Assembly: GCA_037190175.1 (NCBI GenBank)
Contig: JBBCJM010000060.1
Coordinates: 1 to 51,045, forward strand
Direction of reading: 5' to 3'
Source: JBBCJM01 sp037190175
GTDB lineage: Bacteria > Pseudomonadota > Alphaproteobacteria > Rhodobacterales > Rhodobacteraceae
DNA: 51,045 bases
The position numbers were made by a program, and so were the translations under genes. The notes under the pieces are model-generated. The model was not told the origin of the DNA. It ran no database searches and was given only the letters and a program-made list of their open reading frames with translations. This document shows positions 8,241-16,843 of the stretch, in pieces (the first letter of the stretch is position 1; each line of letters opens with the position of its first letter).

Positions 8241-8779
8241 CCGTTTCCTATCGGCGCCGCCGCCAGTTCCGCCGCCACATCCGCGTCCAGCGGCACGCCG
8301 AAGGTCAGCAGGATCGCGCCCAGCAGCCGATAATGCGCCACGGTCGCCATCACGTCCAGCACCCCCTGCGGCCCGACCAGCCCGGCCAGCGCCGCCAGCG
8401 TCCCGCCGTCCAGCGCGTGGTGGTCGAAGAGCCGGTCCACCGCGGCGCAGAGGATGCGATCCTCGGCCGCCATCCCCTCGGGCGCGCCCCGGATCGTCAG
8501 GATCCGCGCGTCGGAGAGCCCCACCTTGCGCCCGCGCAGCACATGGTGGTCCCATTCGTAGGCCGAGCCCAGCCGCACCCCGGTGCGCAGGATCACCACC
8601 TCGCTGAACTGCGGGCCCAGGCTGTTGCCGAGCACCACATGGTTGCGGAAATCAGCCCAGGCCCGCAGCAGGGCCGGGTGATGCGCCATGGTGCGATAGA
8701 CGTTCAGCCGCCCGGCGAAGCCGGCCTTCATCCCGGCAACCTCGGCGGGCCAGTCTTCGTCGGACAGCGGGTGCAGCAT
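8237..8779 (-). CDS. carboxymuconolactone decarboxylase / AhpD-like protein
   Basis: A 180-residue protein of the CMD superfamily. The core has the SLGPQFSEVVILRTGVRLGS stretch followed by the motif YEWDHHVLRGRKVGLSD, the E-x-W-x-x-H version typical of bacterial CMD-like proteins. It lacks the CxxC of AhpD, so it is unlikely to be a peroxidase. It probably acts as a lyase, tautomerase or decarboxylase in the aromatic module, but its reaction is not predictable. The gene precedes and overlaps the IclR gene by 4 bases. Confidence 0.85.
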   Translation of the reverse strand: MLHPLSDEDWPAEVAGMKAGFAGRLNVYRTMAHHPALLRAWADFRNHVVLGNSLGPQFSEVVILRTGVRLGSAYEWDHHVLRGRKVGLSDARILTIRGAPEGMAAEDRILCAAVDRLFDHHALDGGTLAALAGLVGPQGVLDVMATVAHYRLLGAILLTFGVPLDADVAAELAAAPIGNG

Positions 8780-8846
8780 GGGCGGATCCTTTCGTGCGGG
8801 GAGGTCGCCACGCCCGCGCGGTGCGGCAAGGGACCGGGGCGGCCCC

Positions 8847-9695
8847 TCAGCCGCCCAGTTCGCGCGTGCGCCGGTCGACGTAGTGGCGGGTGGAATCGCT
8901 CAGCGGGACGAGCGCATAGGTCTCGCGCAGCCGGTACAGCGCGGGTCCGAAGGCCCGTTCGATCTCGTCGCGGAACTTCAGCATGAGCTCGGCCAGATAG
9001 ATCTCGTGGCGCAGCAGGACGTCGGTCAGATATACGAAGATGTCGTTCTCGGAATAGGCCGCGTCGAAGGTCTGGGCGTCGAAGGCGATCGACTGGCCGA
9101 AATCGGCCGTGATCATGCAGAAATCCTTGCCCATGTGGATGCCGTTGCCCTCGTGCGGCCACAGGTGCACGTCGCCGGGCGGCAGGTTCAGCTCGCCGTC
9201 ATAATAGATGATGTAGCAGGTCACCCCGCGGCGGATGGCGTCGGACAGCGCCTTTTCGATCCCCTTTTCCAGCGGCACGCGGATCTTCAGCACGATCAGC
9301 CGCTCGGCCGCGTCGATCATCTGCACGATGCGCGAGGATACCTCCTCCCGCCCGTTCAGCACGTCGACATAGCGCGCCTCCTGCGGCGGGCTTATCTCCT
9401 CGAGCTTCTCGATCAGGCTGTTGCAGCGCCGGGTCGTCTCCTCCGCGATGCCGGCCAGGAATTCGCGGGGCTCGGACGCGACGTATTTCGCCGGGGTGTC
9501 CTGCACCTTGCGGCAGGCGCTGCGCCGTTCCAGGCTGCGGATGACGTTGTAGGTATTGGCGACCGGCATCTGCGTCAGCTTGGCAAGCTCGTATGCCGTC
9601 GCGGCATTGGCGCAGGTGGTCAGCGCCACGAAGATGCGCGCTTCGTGCTCGGAGAACCCCAGCTGTGTCAGTTCGGTATAGATCGCGGCATCCAT
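8847..9695 (-). CDS. TrmB-family transcriptional regulator
   Basis: A 282-residue regulator. The N-terminal winged helix (residues 5-75) starts LGFSEHEARIFVAL and continues with TAYELAKLTQMPVANTYNVI, the classic TrmB fold best known from Archaea. After a coiled region (about 85-105), residues 110-240 resemble the PLD-like TrmB effector domain (LNGREEVSSRIVQMIDAAER then IRRGVTCYIIYYD). I chose MDAAIYTELTQLGF because the upstream extension is basic and unlike the family. It sits between the aromatic module and the hydantoinase operon. Its target is probably the hyu and opp operons, which share a TAGTCAAT box (inference). Confidence 0.88.
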   Translation of the reverse strand: MDAAIYTELTQLGFSEHEARIFVALTTCANAATAYELAKLTQMPVANTYNVIRSLERRSACRKVQDTPAKYVASEPREFLAGIAEETTRRCNSLIEKLEEISPPQEARYVDVLNGREEVSSRIVQMIDAAERLIVLKIRVPLEKGIEKALSDAIRRGVTCYIIYYDGELNLPPGDVHLWPHEGNGIHMGKDFCMITADFGQSIAFDAQTFDAAYSENDIFVYLTDVLLRHEIYLAELMLKFRDEIERAFGPALYRLRETYALVPLSDSTRHYVDRRTRELGG

Positions 9696-9795
9696 GGCGT
9701 TCTTCCAGCTGTGAGCATCCTGTCTTAACGGCAGGACGGGGCACGCCACAATCGCATCGCGCAGCCACGGCACCCTGCGCCGGTGCCGGCAGCGG

Positions 9796-11775
9796 TCAGG
9801 CGTGCTCGGCGATCCGTCCGTCCAGCTCGGCCAGCGCGTCCGAAACGGCGGCCCTGACCGCCTGCGGCGTGACCGCCACCCCCCTGGCTGACAGCGCGGC
9901 ACAGGCGCGGTCCATCACATGCCTCCGGACGGGCTTGTCCAGCCCCAGCACCGTGGTCGCGAGCAGCGCCCGCATCCCGGCCGGCCAGAGCCGGTCGTAG
10001 CTTTCGCGCGCGGCGCCGAAATCGAAGAGCGCCTCCTTCCGGGCCATCCCGGCACGGCGCGCCGCCGTCGCGGCCATGTCCACCTGGCCGTCGGCCGACA
10101 GGACCACGCCGTAGTCGCGCTCGGCCTTGCCGGGCGACATCAGTTCCGAGCGCACGTCGCGCGCGACCAGAGCCGGATCGCGGTCGAGCGGGCTGCCGAA
10201 GCCGCCGCCCGCGGGCGAGACGATCCTGACCACGTCGCCGCGGCCGAGCCTGAGCACCTTGATCTTGCCGATCGACGCCTCGGCGGCCGTGCCGGGGTTC
10301 ATGATGACCTCGCACAGCCGGCCGGGCTCGCCCCCCTTCACGCCCCAGGGCTGGAAGTGGAAGCGTTCCATCCCGCGCACGGTGATGGTCGCCTCGATGT
10401 CGGTGTTCTCCATCTCCATCTCGATCGCCGAGCCCGAGCGCCACCTGCCGGCCGACTGGGTGTCGGGCACCAGGCTGATCGAGCGCATGTGGATCACCGT
10501 CTCGACCTCGATGATCTCGGTGGGGATGTTGCGCAGCGCCCCAGAGCGGCCGTCGGCGCCGTCGATGCCGTCGATGCCGTTCCGGCCGCCGCCGCCGCCC
10601 ATGACCGGGTTCAGCGTCGAGACCCGCCGCCGCCCGGTCAGCCGGTCGCGCGCGGTGCAGACGATGATGCCAACCATCCCGGCCCCCGCCGCGATGATCC
10701 CGCCGGGCAGCGCCTGGTTGAGACAGCCCAGCAGCGTGTCGTAGACCCGCGTGCCCGAAGCCACCCGCGAGCCCATCGCGGCCGGCACCTCGGCGTTGAC
10801 CACGGTGCCGCGCGGCGCGGTGATGCTGATGGGGCGCAGGATGCCGGCGTTCATCGGCATCCCCGGATCCTTGGTCAGCAGATAGTAGGTCAGCGCCTGG
10901 GTGACATAGGGGTGGGTCTTGTCGCCGACGATGAAATTGTAGGCCACCGCCACCTGCGGGTCAGTGCCGGTGAAGTCCAGTTCCAGCCCGTCGCCCTTCA
11001 CCCGCATGGTGGTCGAGATCTGGATATGCTCGCCGCCGTCCACGCCCTCGATATAGTCCGAGAAGGAATATTCGCCGTCGGGGATCCGCCCCAGCACCTC
11101 GCGCGACTTGATCTCGCCGAACCTGATCACGTCCTCCATGCCCTGCTTGACTGTCTCGACGCCGTAGCGTTCGCACAGCTGGCCGATGCGGCGCTCCATG
11201 CTCTTCATGGCCGAGATCATCGCCTGGAAGTCGCCCCACATCTCGTCGGGGATGCGCGAATTGTCGAGGAACAGGTGCTTCACGTCCTCGTTCAGCACGC
11301 CGCGGCGGTAGAGCTTGACCGGGCGGACCCGGATGCCCTCCTGGAAGAATTCGGTGAAGGTGGGCGAGATCGACCCCGGCACCGCGCCGCCGATGTCCGA
11401 GGCGTGCACGAAGGACCAGCCGAACGAGATCAGCTCGTCCCCGTGGAAGATCGGGTAGATCATCGTCACGTCCATCATGTGCGTGACCAGCCCGTCGGTG
11501 AAGAAGGGGTCGTTCATGATGTAGAGATCGCCGGGCTCGAAATTCTCGCGGCCGATGCGGTCGAGCGTGGTCTCCAGCGGGATGCCCACGAACACCGTCA
11601 CCCCCGCCTGGCTGGGATAGGCGTAGATCTCGCCCTTCGGCGTGGCGAGCGCGCATTGATAATCCTGCACCAGCTTGACGAAAGTCGTGTGGGCGGTGCG
11701 GTAGAGCGTGGCGGAGGCTTCCTCGACGATAGCGGTGAAGCGGTTGCCCATGATCGCGGTGCGAACGGGATCCAT
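9796..11775 (-). CDS. hyuB: hydantoinase B / 5-oxoprolinase family protein HyuB
   Basis: A 659-residue HyuB-type subunit. With HyuA such enzymes use ATP to hydrolyse hydantoins, 5-oxoproline-like lactams or acetophenone (carboxylase forms). Diagnostic segments are RTAHTTFVKLVQDYQCALA near the start, GDLYIMNDPFFTDGLVTHMMD at about 100-120, LDFTGTDPQVAVAYNF around 285, and the glycine-rich GGGGGRNGID stretch followed by a C-terminal SPAGGGFGSPLDRD motif. The length (550-700 is usual) suggests an intact gene. It starts 6 bases after the hyuA stop, with AAGGAG upstream. Confidence 0.93.
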   Translation of the reverse strand: MDPVRTAIMGNRFTAIVEEASATLYRTAHTTFVKLVQDYQCALATPKGEIYAYPSQAGVTVFVGIPLETTLDRIGRENFEPGDLYIMNDPFFTDGLVTHMMDVTMIYPIFHGDELISFGWSFVHASDIGGAVPGSISPTFTEFFQEGIRVRPVKLYRRGVLNEDVKHLFLDNSRIPDEMWGDFQAMISAMKSMERRIGQLCERYGVETVKQGMEDVIRFGEIKSREVLGRIPDGEYSFSDYIEGVDGGEHIQISTTMRVKGDGLELDFTGTDPQVAVAYNFIVGDKTHPYVTQALTYYLLTKDPGMPMNAGILRPISITAPRGTVVNAEVPAAMGSRVASGTRVYDTLLGCLNQALPGGIIAAGAGMVGIIVCTARDRLTGRRRVSTLNPVMGGGGGRNGIDGIDGADGRSGALRNIPTEIIEVETVIHMRSISLVPDTQSAGRWRSGSAIEMEMENTDIEATITVRGMERFHFQPWGVKGGEPGRLCEVIMNPGTAAEASIGKIKVLRLGRGDVVRIVSPAGGGFGSPLDRDPALVARDVRSELMSPGKAERDYGVVLSADGQVDMAATAARRAGMARKEALFDFGAARESYDRLWPAGMRALLATTVLGLDKPVRRHVMDRACAALSARGVAVTPQAVRAAVSDALAELDGRIAEHA

Positions 11776-11781
11776 CCCGGG

Positions 11782-13824
11782 TTACTCCTTGGAGATGACG
11801 AGATCGTCGTAGCCGTTCACGACGGCGGTGAAGGCATCGGGCACCAGGATCGTGGTGTCCTCCTGCTCGACGATGGCAGGCCCCCGGACGCGGGCGCCGG
11901 CGGTCAGGCGCCGGCGGTCGTAGACATCGGCCCGCAGCACGCGCCCGCCCAGCCGGATGTCGCGGGCGCCGGTCAGCGCGACCGCGGCGTCGCCCGCGCC
12001 GGAGGTGCGCACCATCGCCGGGTGCGGCAGGTCGCCCGAGATGCGCAGACGCAGTTGCAGGAACTCCACCGGCTGGCCGGGGTCGGCATGGCTGTAGCGG
12101 CGCTCGTGCTCGGCGTGGAAGGCGGCCTTCAACGCCTCGATGTCGCCCGCCAGCGCGGCCGGCGGCACCTCGACCTGGATCTGGAACGACTGGCCGACAT
12201 AGCGGGCCTCGACGAAGCTGTCGAAGCCGGTCGAGACGATCATCGACGGATCGGCCTGCGCCGCGAGCCAGTCCTGCCCCCTGCGGCGCAGATCGGCAAA
12301 GCCCGCGTTCAGCAGCGTGCCGTCGACCTTCTGGCCGTGCACCGTCAGCACCATGTCGTTCACCAGCCGCGCGACCAGCCCGCCCGAGGCGCAGAACACC
12401 GCGGGGGTGGGCGGGATCAGCACATGGCGGATGCCCATCTCGACCGCGAGCAACGGGGCATGCAGCGACCCCGCACCGCCGAAGGCGATCAGCGTCAGGT
12501 CCTCGGGGTCGACGCCGTTGCGCGCCATATAGGGCATGACCCGCGCGATCATGTTCGAGCTGGCGACGTTCAGCGCCGCCTCGGCCGCATCCGAGACCGA
12601 GGTGCCCAGCGCCTCGGCTATGGGTTTCATGGCCCGCTCGGCCGCCGCGACGTCCAGCTTCATCCGCCCGCCCAGAAAGTTCTCGGGGTCGAGATAGCCC
12701 GACAGGACATAGGCGTCCGACACCGTCGGCAATGTGCCGCCGCGACCGAAGGCCGCCGGGCCCGGACGGGCGCCGGCGCTTTGCGGGCCGACCCGCAGGA
12801 CGCCCTTGTCGATCCCGATGATCGAGCCGCCGCCCGCGCCGATCGCCTCGATGTCGGTGACCGGCATCGACACCGGAAAGTCGCCGACCTCGGACGTGGT
12901 CGAGACAAGCGGGCGCGACCCGCGCACCAGCGACACGTCCGTCGAGGTGCCGCCCATGTCGAAGGTCAGGTACTGCGCGCTGCCGCCCATCCGCTCGGAC
13001 AGCGCCAGCGCCGCCGTCACGCCCGACGCCGGGCCTGACAGAAGCGTCTGCACCGGGAACCGCCGGGCCTCGTCGATCGACATCGCGCCCCCGTTCGAGC
13101 GGGTGATGTAGAGACGCGCGCGCGGCAGGTTCTCGGCCAGCCAGCTCTCGATCACCGAGACGTAGCGGCTCATCTTCGGTTGCACATAGGCGTTCAGCAC
13201 CGCGGCCATGGCGCGTTCGTACTCGCCGATCTGCGGCCAGATCTCCGACGACAGCGACGGGTGCAGGTCGGGGAAAGCCTCGGCCAGCGCGGCGCGGGCG
13301 GCCTCTTCGTGCGCGGGGTTGCGGTAGCTGTGATAGAAGGCCACCGCGATCCCGCCCGCACCGCGTGCAAAGGCCTCGCGCGCGGCGGCGACCACTTCGG
13401 CCGGGTCGATTGCCCTGCGGACGCTGCCGTCGAAGTTCAGCCGCTCGTCGATCTCGAAGACCAGTTCGCGCGGCACCAGCGGCTCGGCGCGCTGCTCGAA
13501 CAGGTTGGTCGGATTGCGCAGCCGCAGCCGCTGGATGTTGAGGATGTCGCGAAAGCCCCTTGTGGTCAGCAGCGCCACCGGCTCGGCCGAGCGTTCGATC
13601 ACCGTGTTGGTGCTGATCGTCGTGCCGTGCATGATCATGATGTCGTCCTGCCCGACACCCTCGAAGGCCGCGAGCACCTGGGTCAGGCCGGCGATGAACC
13701 CCTCTTCGTAGTTCGGGGGGGTCGAGGGCACCTTGAAGCTCCTGAGCCTGCCGGCGCCGCCGTCGTCCTGCCATGCGATGAAATCGGTGAAGGTGCCACC
13801 GATGTCGATCCCAACTCTCAACAT
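11782..13824 (-). CDS. hyuA: hydantoinase A / oxoprolinase family protein HyuA
   Basis: A 680-residue ATP-binding partner of HyuB. The N terminus MLRVGIDIGGTFTDFI is the ASKHA-type phosphate-binding loop of HyuA proteins. MIMHGTTISTNTVIER, YLTFDMGGTSTDVSLV (second phosphate site) and LIAFGGAGSLHAPLLA follow in family order. The C-terminal third resembles the hydantoinase A C-terminal domain (FLQLRLRISG, RGPAIVEQEDTTILVP). It belongs to the operon 14797 to 9796 with HyuB and the upstream cyclophilin-like protein. The substrate is unknown. The adjacent Opp importer suggests a peptide-, opine- or lactam-like compound. Confidence 0.93.
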   Translation of the reverse strand: MLRVGIDIGGTFTDFIAWQDDGGAGRLRSFKVPSTPPNYEEGFIAGLTQVLAAFEGVGQDDIMIMHGTTISTNTVIERSAEPVALLTTRGFRDILNIQRLRLRNPTNLFEQRAEPLVPRELVFEIDERLNFDGSVRRAIDPAEVVAAAREAFARGAGGIAVAFYHSYRNPAHEEAARAALAEAFPDLHPSLSSEIWPQIGEYERAMAAVLNAYVQPKMSRYVSVIESWLAENLPRARLYITRSNGGAMSIDEARRFPVQTLLSGPASGVTAALALSERMGGSAQYLTFDMGGTSTDVSLVRGSRPLVSTTSEVGDFPVSMPVTDIEAIGAGGGSIIGIDKGVLRVGPQSAGARPGPAAFGRGGTLPTVSDAYVLSGYLDPENFLGGRMKLDVAAAERAMKPIAEALGTSVSDAAEAALNVASSNMIARVMPYMARNGVDPEDLTLIAFGGAGSLHAPLLAVEMGIRHVLIPPTPAVFCASGGLVARLVNDMVLTVHGQKVDGTLLNAGFADLRRRGQDWLAAQADPSMIVSTGFDSFVEARYVGQSFQIQVEVPPAALAGDIEALKAAFHAEHERRYSHADPGQPVEFLQLRLRISGDLPHPAMVRTSGAGDAAVALTGARDIRLGGRVLRADVYDRRRLTAGARVRGPAIVEQEDTTILVPDAFTAVVNGYDDLVISKE

Positions 13825-13867
13825 GTCCTGACTTCCCGTCGATGTCCCTGATGCGCGCGGCAGATCG

Positions 13868-14797
13868 TCAGATCCGCTCGACGTGCAGCCAGATCGGTTC
13901 CTTGGTTTCGTAATGCGCCGTCCAGACCGCCGCGCCCACGGCGGACAGCAGGTGCCGGTCCTCGGGCAGGACCGAACCGATCACCGGGGCGAGGATGTCC
14001 TCGCTGGTGCGGCCATACTGCACGATGAACTTCTGGCCCGTCGCGGCGTTGAAGCGCAGCCGCCCGATGGGGGCGCGGCGGATTTCCTCCCTGAAGGGCG
14101 TAGGCGCGGTGGTGACCATCGGCGCCCACGCCATCAGCGATTCACCGGCCGCCATCGGATGCGTCTGCAGCGCGCGGAACGGCAGGGCGTCCAGGATGTC
14201 GCGGCACAGCTCGACGTTCTTGTCGGTGGCGAGAAAGGCGCGCACCTCGATGCCCGGCGGCTCCCACCGCAGACGCAGAAGGCAGTCCGTCGGCTCCAGC
14301 GTGTCGGGATGGTCGGGCAGCGGGCCGGCCTCGGGGGCCGGCGGATAGCGCATCGCATCGCCCACATGCCAGGGAAAGCAGAAATAGGCCCAGGCATAGA
14401 GCGCGTTCAGGTAGGCCAGATAGGACACCAGCAGCGCGTCCTGCTCCTCTGCCGTGGCGGTCTTCAGCGCGGCGACCAGATCGGCCGTCAGCGGGCGCAG
14501 GTCGTCGAAGCCGCTGAAGGCCAGATAGTTGCCCAGCGTCGGCAACATGCGCTGCGCCATGGTCGCGGTCACCGCCGGGTCCTTGCAGTCGCGGTGCACG
14601 AGCAGCATCGGATAGACCACGTACATCGCAAGATCGCGCAACATGCCGTGCGCGATGTCCAGCGCGCCGAAATATCTGTCGCCCACGCCCGGACGGTGAT
14701 GCAGCGCGCCGGTGCGCAACTCGCGGAAGCCCTTCGGCTCGGCCTCGCGCGCCAGGGCGGTTGCGGCATCTATTCGGTCCTTGAGCGGCAGGTCCAC
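13868..14797 (-). CDS. helical-bundle plus cyclophilin-like protein, possibly cucumopine-synthase-related
   Basis: A 309-residue protein starting with GTG, preceded by AAAGGAAAG. Residues about 44-145 are predicted helical (MLRDLAMYVVYPMLLVHRD, LLVSYLAYLNALYAWAYF). From about 171 the sequence alternates into beta-rich segments (CLLRLRWEPPGIEVRAFL, then IGRLRFNAATGQKFIVQYG and IWLHVERI), in the pattern of the DUF3830/cyclophilin-like fold. The combination reminds me of cucumopine-synthase-related proteins, but I cannot confirm this by search. It heads the hyuA-hyuB operon, so its chemistry probably precedes or follows the ATP-dependent ring opening. No catalytic residue is assigned. Confidence 0.6.
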   Translation of the reverse strand: MDLPLKDRIDAATALAREAEPKGFRELRTGALHHRPGVGDRYFGALDIAHGMLRDLAMYVVYPMLLVHRDCKDPAVTATMAQRMLPTLGNYLAFSGFDDLRPLTADLVAALKTATAEEQDALLVSYLAYLNALYAWAYFCFPWHVGDAMRYPPAPEAGPLPDHPDTLEPTDCLLRLRWEPPGIEVRAFLATDKNVELCRDILDALPFRALQTHPMAAGESLMAWAPMVTTAPTPFREEIRRAPIGRLRFNAATGQKFIVQYGRTSEDILAPVIGSVLPEDRHLLSAVGAAVWTAHYETKEPIWLHVERI

Positions 14798-14821
14798 GGC
14801 GCTTTCCTTTACTATTCAGAT

Positions 14822-14829
14822 ATTGACTA
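14822..14829 (-). promoter_or_regulatory. TAGTCAAT box upstream of the hyu operon
   Basis: The minus strand reads TAGTCAAT about 25 bases upstream of the GTG start at 14797, followed closely by GAATAG as a possible -10. The same octamer, with TAATAG after it, lies in front of the oligopeptide-binding-protein gene at 20176-20183. The 14798-14960 gap is otherwise AT-richer than its surroundings. It is a candidate operator for the TrmB-type regulator. Confidence 0.4.
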
Positions 14830-14960
14830 TCATATGGAGAAGCCGGCGGGCGAGGTCAAACGGATTCATGCGAACCATACGATTTCTGCTTTGAGGGCAT
14901 TGGCTTGCGCGAACCCGCATGGCGTTGGCCGGGCCGCGGTCCCTGTTCCGGCGCCGTCGC

Positions 14961-15830
14961 TCAGGTCAGGCAGAAATGCCCGGCCGACAGTTCGACCATC
15001 CGCTCGTCCCCCCTGAATCCTCGATGCGTGTAGACCAGCCGCCGGCGCGCCTTTTCGATCGCCGGATCGGGCACCGGCGCCGCCGACAACAGCGCCCGCG
15101 TGTAGTCGTGGCCCGGATTGCGAAACACCTCGGCGGTCGGGCCGACCTCGACGATCCGGCCCGCCAGCATCACCGCCACGCGGTCGCACAGGTAGCGCAC
15201 CGTCGCCAGGTCGTGGGCGATGAACAGGTAGGACAGGTTCAGCCGCTTCTTCAGGTCGTTGAACAGGTTGATGATCTGCGCCTGGATCGAGACGTCCAGC
15301 GCCGTGACCGGCTCGTCCGCGACGATCAGTTCGGGCCGGGGGGCCAGCGCGCGGGCGATGCAGACGCGCTGGCGCTGGCCGCCCGACAGCTCGTGCGGGA
15401 AACGCTCGCAGAACCGCGGGTCCAGGCCCACCATCACGAAAAGCTCCTCCAGCCGCCGGCCGTATCCGGCGCGCGGCAGGCTGTCGTCGAGCGGCAGCGC
15501 CTCGGCCACATAGGCCCCCACCCGCATCCGCGGGCCGAGCGAGGCGTAGGGGTCCTGGAAGAGCGCCTGCAACCGCCGGCGCACCGGGCGCAGCGCCGCG
15601 CGGCCAAGGTCGGTGATGTCCTGCCCGTCGAAGACCACCCGCCCCTCGGTCGGCGCGTCCAGCCGCAGGACGATGCGGCCCAGCGTGCTCTTGCCCGAGC
15701 CGGATTCGCCCACCAGGCCCAGCACCTCGCCCCGCGCGATCTGCAGGTCGATGCCGCTCAGCACGCGGATGGGCCGCGCGGGCGTGCCATAGTCCTTGCC
15801 GACGCCGATGACCTGCAGAAGATGGCTCAT
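14961..15830 (-). CDS. oppF: oligopeptide/dipeptide ABC transporter ATPase (OppF-type)
   Basis: A 289-residue ATPase driving peptide-type import. Walker A is GLVGESGSGKST near residue 45, the Q-loop is ALFQDPYASLGPR, the ABC signature is HELSGGQRQRVCIARAL, Walker B is LIVADEPVTALDVS, and the H-loop is LFIAHDLATVRYL. The C-terminal oligopeptide/dipeptide extension ends in YTRALLSAAPVPDP, the family zone before a short cysteine-containing tail. Its ATG shares a base with the stop of the preceding ATPase gene. It is the last gene of the five-gene opp operon. Confidence 0.95.
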   Translation of the reverse strand: MSHLLQVIGVGKDYGTPARPIRVLSGIDLQIARGEVLGLVGESGSGKSTLGRIVLRLDAPTEGRVVFDGQDITDLGRAALRPVRRRLQALFQDPYASLGPRMRVGAYVAEALPLDDSLPRAGYGRRLEELFVMVGLDPRFCERFPHELSGGQRQRVCIARALAPRPELIVADEPVTALDVSIQAQIINLFNDLKKRLNLSYLFIAHDLATVRYLCDRVAVMLAGRIVEVGPTAEVFRNPGHDYTRALLSAAPVPDPAIEKARRRLVYTHRGFRGDERMVELSAGHFCLT

Positions 15831-16840
15831 CACGCCTGCCCCGCCCGCGCCCGCGCCGCCGCGAGGTCGTACCATGCCGCGACCAGATGCCCCGGCCGGC
15901 CCGCCACCTCGCGCAGGGGCGGGCGCTCGCGATGGCAGCGCGGGGTGGCGAAGGGGTTGCGCGGCGCGAACGGGTCGCCCGGCGGGCGGGCGAAGATGTC
16001 GGGGGGCGTGCCCTCGATCTGGAACAGCGCCTCGTGATGGGTCTGGTCCGCCCGCGGGATGGAGCGCAGCAGGCTCCAGGTATAGGCGCTCTGCGGTGCG
16101 GCGAAGACCGAGTTCACCGGCCCCCGCTCCATGATCTGGCCGCCGTACATCACCTGCACCGTATCGGACAGCCGCGCGATGATGCCCATGTCGTGGCTGA
16201 TCCAGATCACCGCCATGCCCAGCCGCTCCTTCAGCCCGATCACCAGATCGGCCACCTGCGACTGCACCGTCACGTCCAGCGCGGTGGTCGCCTCGTCGGC
16301 GATCAGCAGTTTCGGCTCGCAGGCCAGCGCGATCGCGATCATCACCCGCTGGCGCATCCCGCCCGACAGCTCGTGCGGATACTGGCCCAGCCGCCGCCGC
16401 GGATCGCGGATCTCGACCAGCTCCAGCAGCTCGCCCGCGCGCCGCCACGCCGCCGCGCCGCCCAGATGCAGGTGATGTTCCAGCACTTCGGCGATCTGCT
16501 CGCCGACGGTCAGCACCGGGTTCAGCGAGGTCATCGGGTCCTGGAACACCATGCCGATCTCGCGCCCCAGGATGTCGCGGCGCGCGCGGCCCGTCATGGT
16601 CAGCAGGTCGCGCCCCATGAAGGTCGCGCTGCCCGACACCACGCGCGCCACCGGCGGCAGCAGGCCCAGCAGGCCGAGGATGTGCAGGCTCTTGCCGCTG
16701 CCGCTTTCGCCGACGATCCCCAGCGTCTCGTTGGGATGGAGGTCGTAGCCGATCAGATCGACCGGATAGCCCAGGCGGCCCTTCTGGCGGATCTCGATCC
16801 TCAGGTCGCGGATGCTCAGCAGGGGAGGGGTGTCTGTCAT
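15830..16840 (-). CDS. oppD: oligopeptide/dipeptide ABC transporter ATPase (OppD-type)
   Basis: A 336-residue ATPase. It shows Walker A GIVGESGSGKS near 43-53, Q-loop MVFQDPMTSLNPVLTVGEQ, signature PHELSGGMRQRVMIAIAL, Walker B LLIADEATTALDVT and switch WISHDMGIIARL. The OppD C-terminal extension (about 245-336) carries a cysteine (TPRCHRERPP) in the region where family members bind an iron-sulfur cluster, though only one such cysteine is evident. It sits 3 bases after the permease stop. It forms the usual heterodimer with the downstream ATPase. Confidence 0.95.
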   Translation of the reverse strand: MTDTPPLLSIRDLRIEIRQKGRLGYPVDLIGYDLHPNETLGIVGESGSGKSLHILGLLGLLPPVARVVSGSATFMGRDLLTMTGRARRDILGREIGMVFQDPMTSLNPVLTVGEQIAEVLEHHLHLGGAAAWRRAGELLELVEIRDPRRRLGQYPHELSGGMRQRVMIAIALACEPKLLIADEATTALDVTVQSQVADLVIGLKERLGMAVIWISHDMGIIARLSDTVQVMYGGQIMERGPVNSVFAAPQSAYTWSLLRSIPRADQTHHEALFQIEGTPPDIFARPPGDPFAPRNPFATPRCHRERPPLREVAGRPGHLVAAWYDLAAARARAGQA

Positions 16841-16843
16841 CGC

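Noticed and set aside
9919..13038. 1039-codon open frame antisense to hyuB and hyuA
   Set aside because: Composition is low-complexity (His, Arg, Asp, Gln) and the opposite strand encodes two certain enzymes with all motifs.
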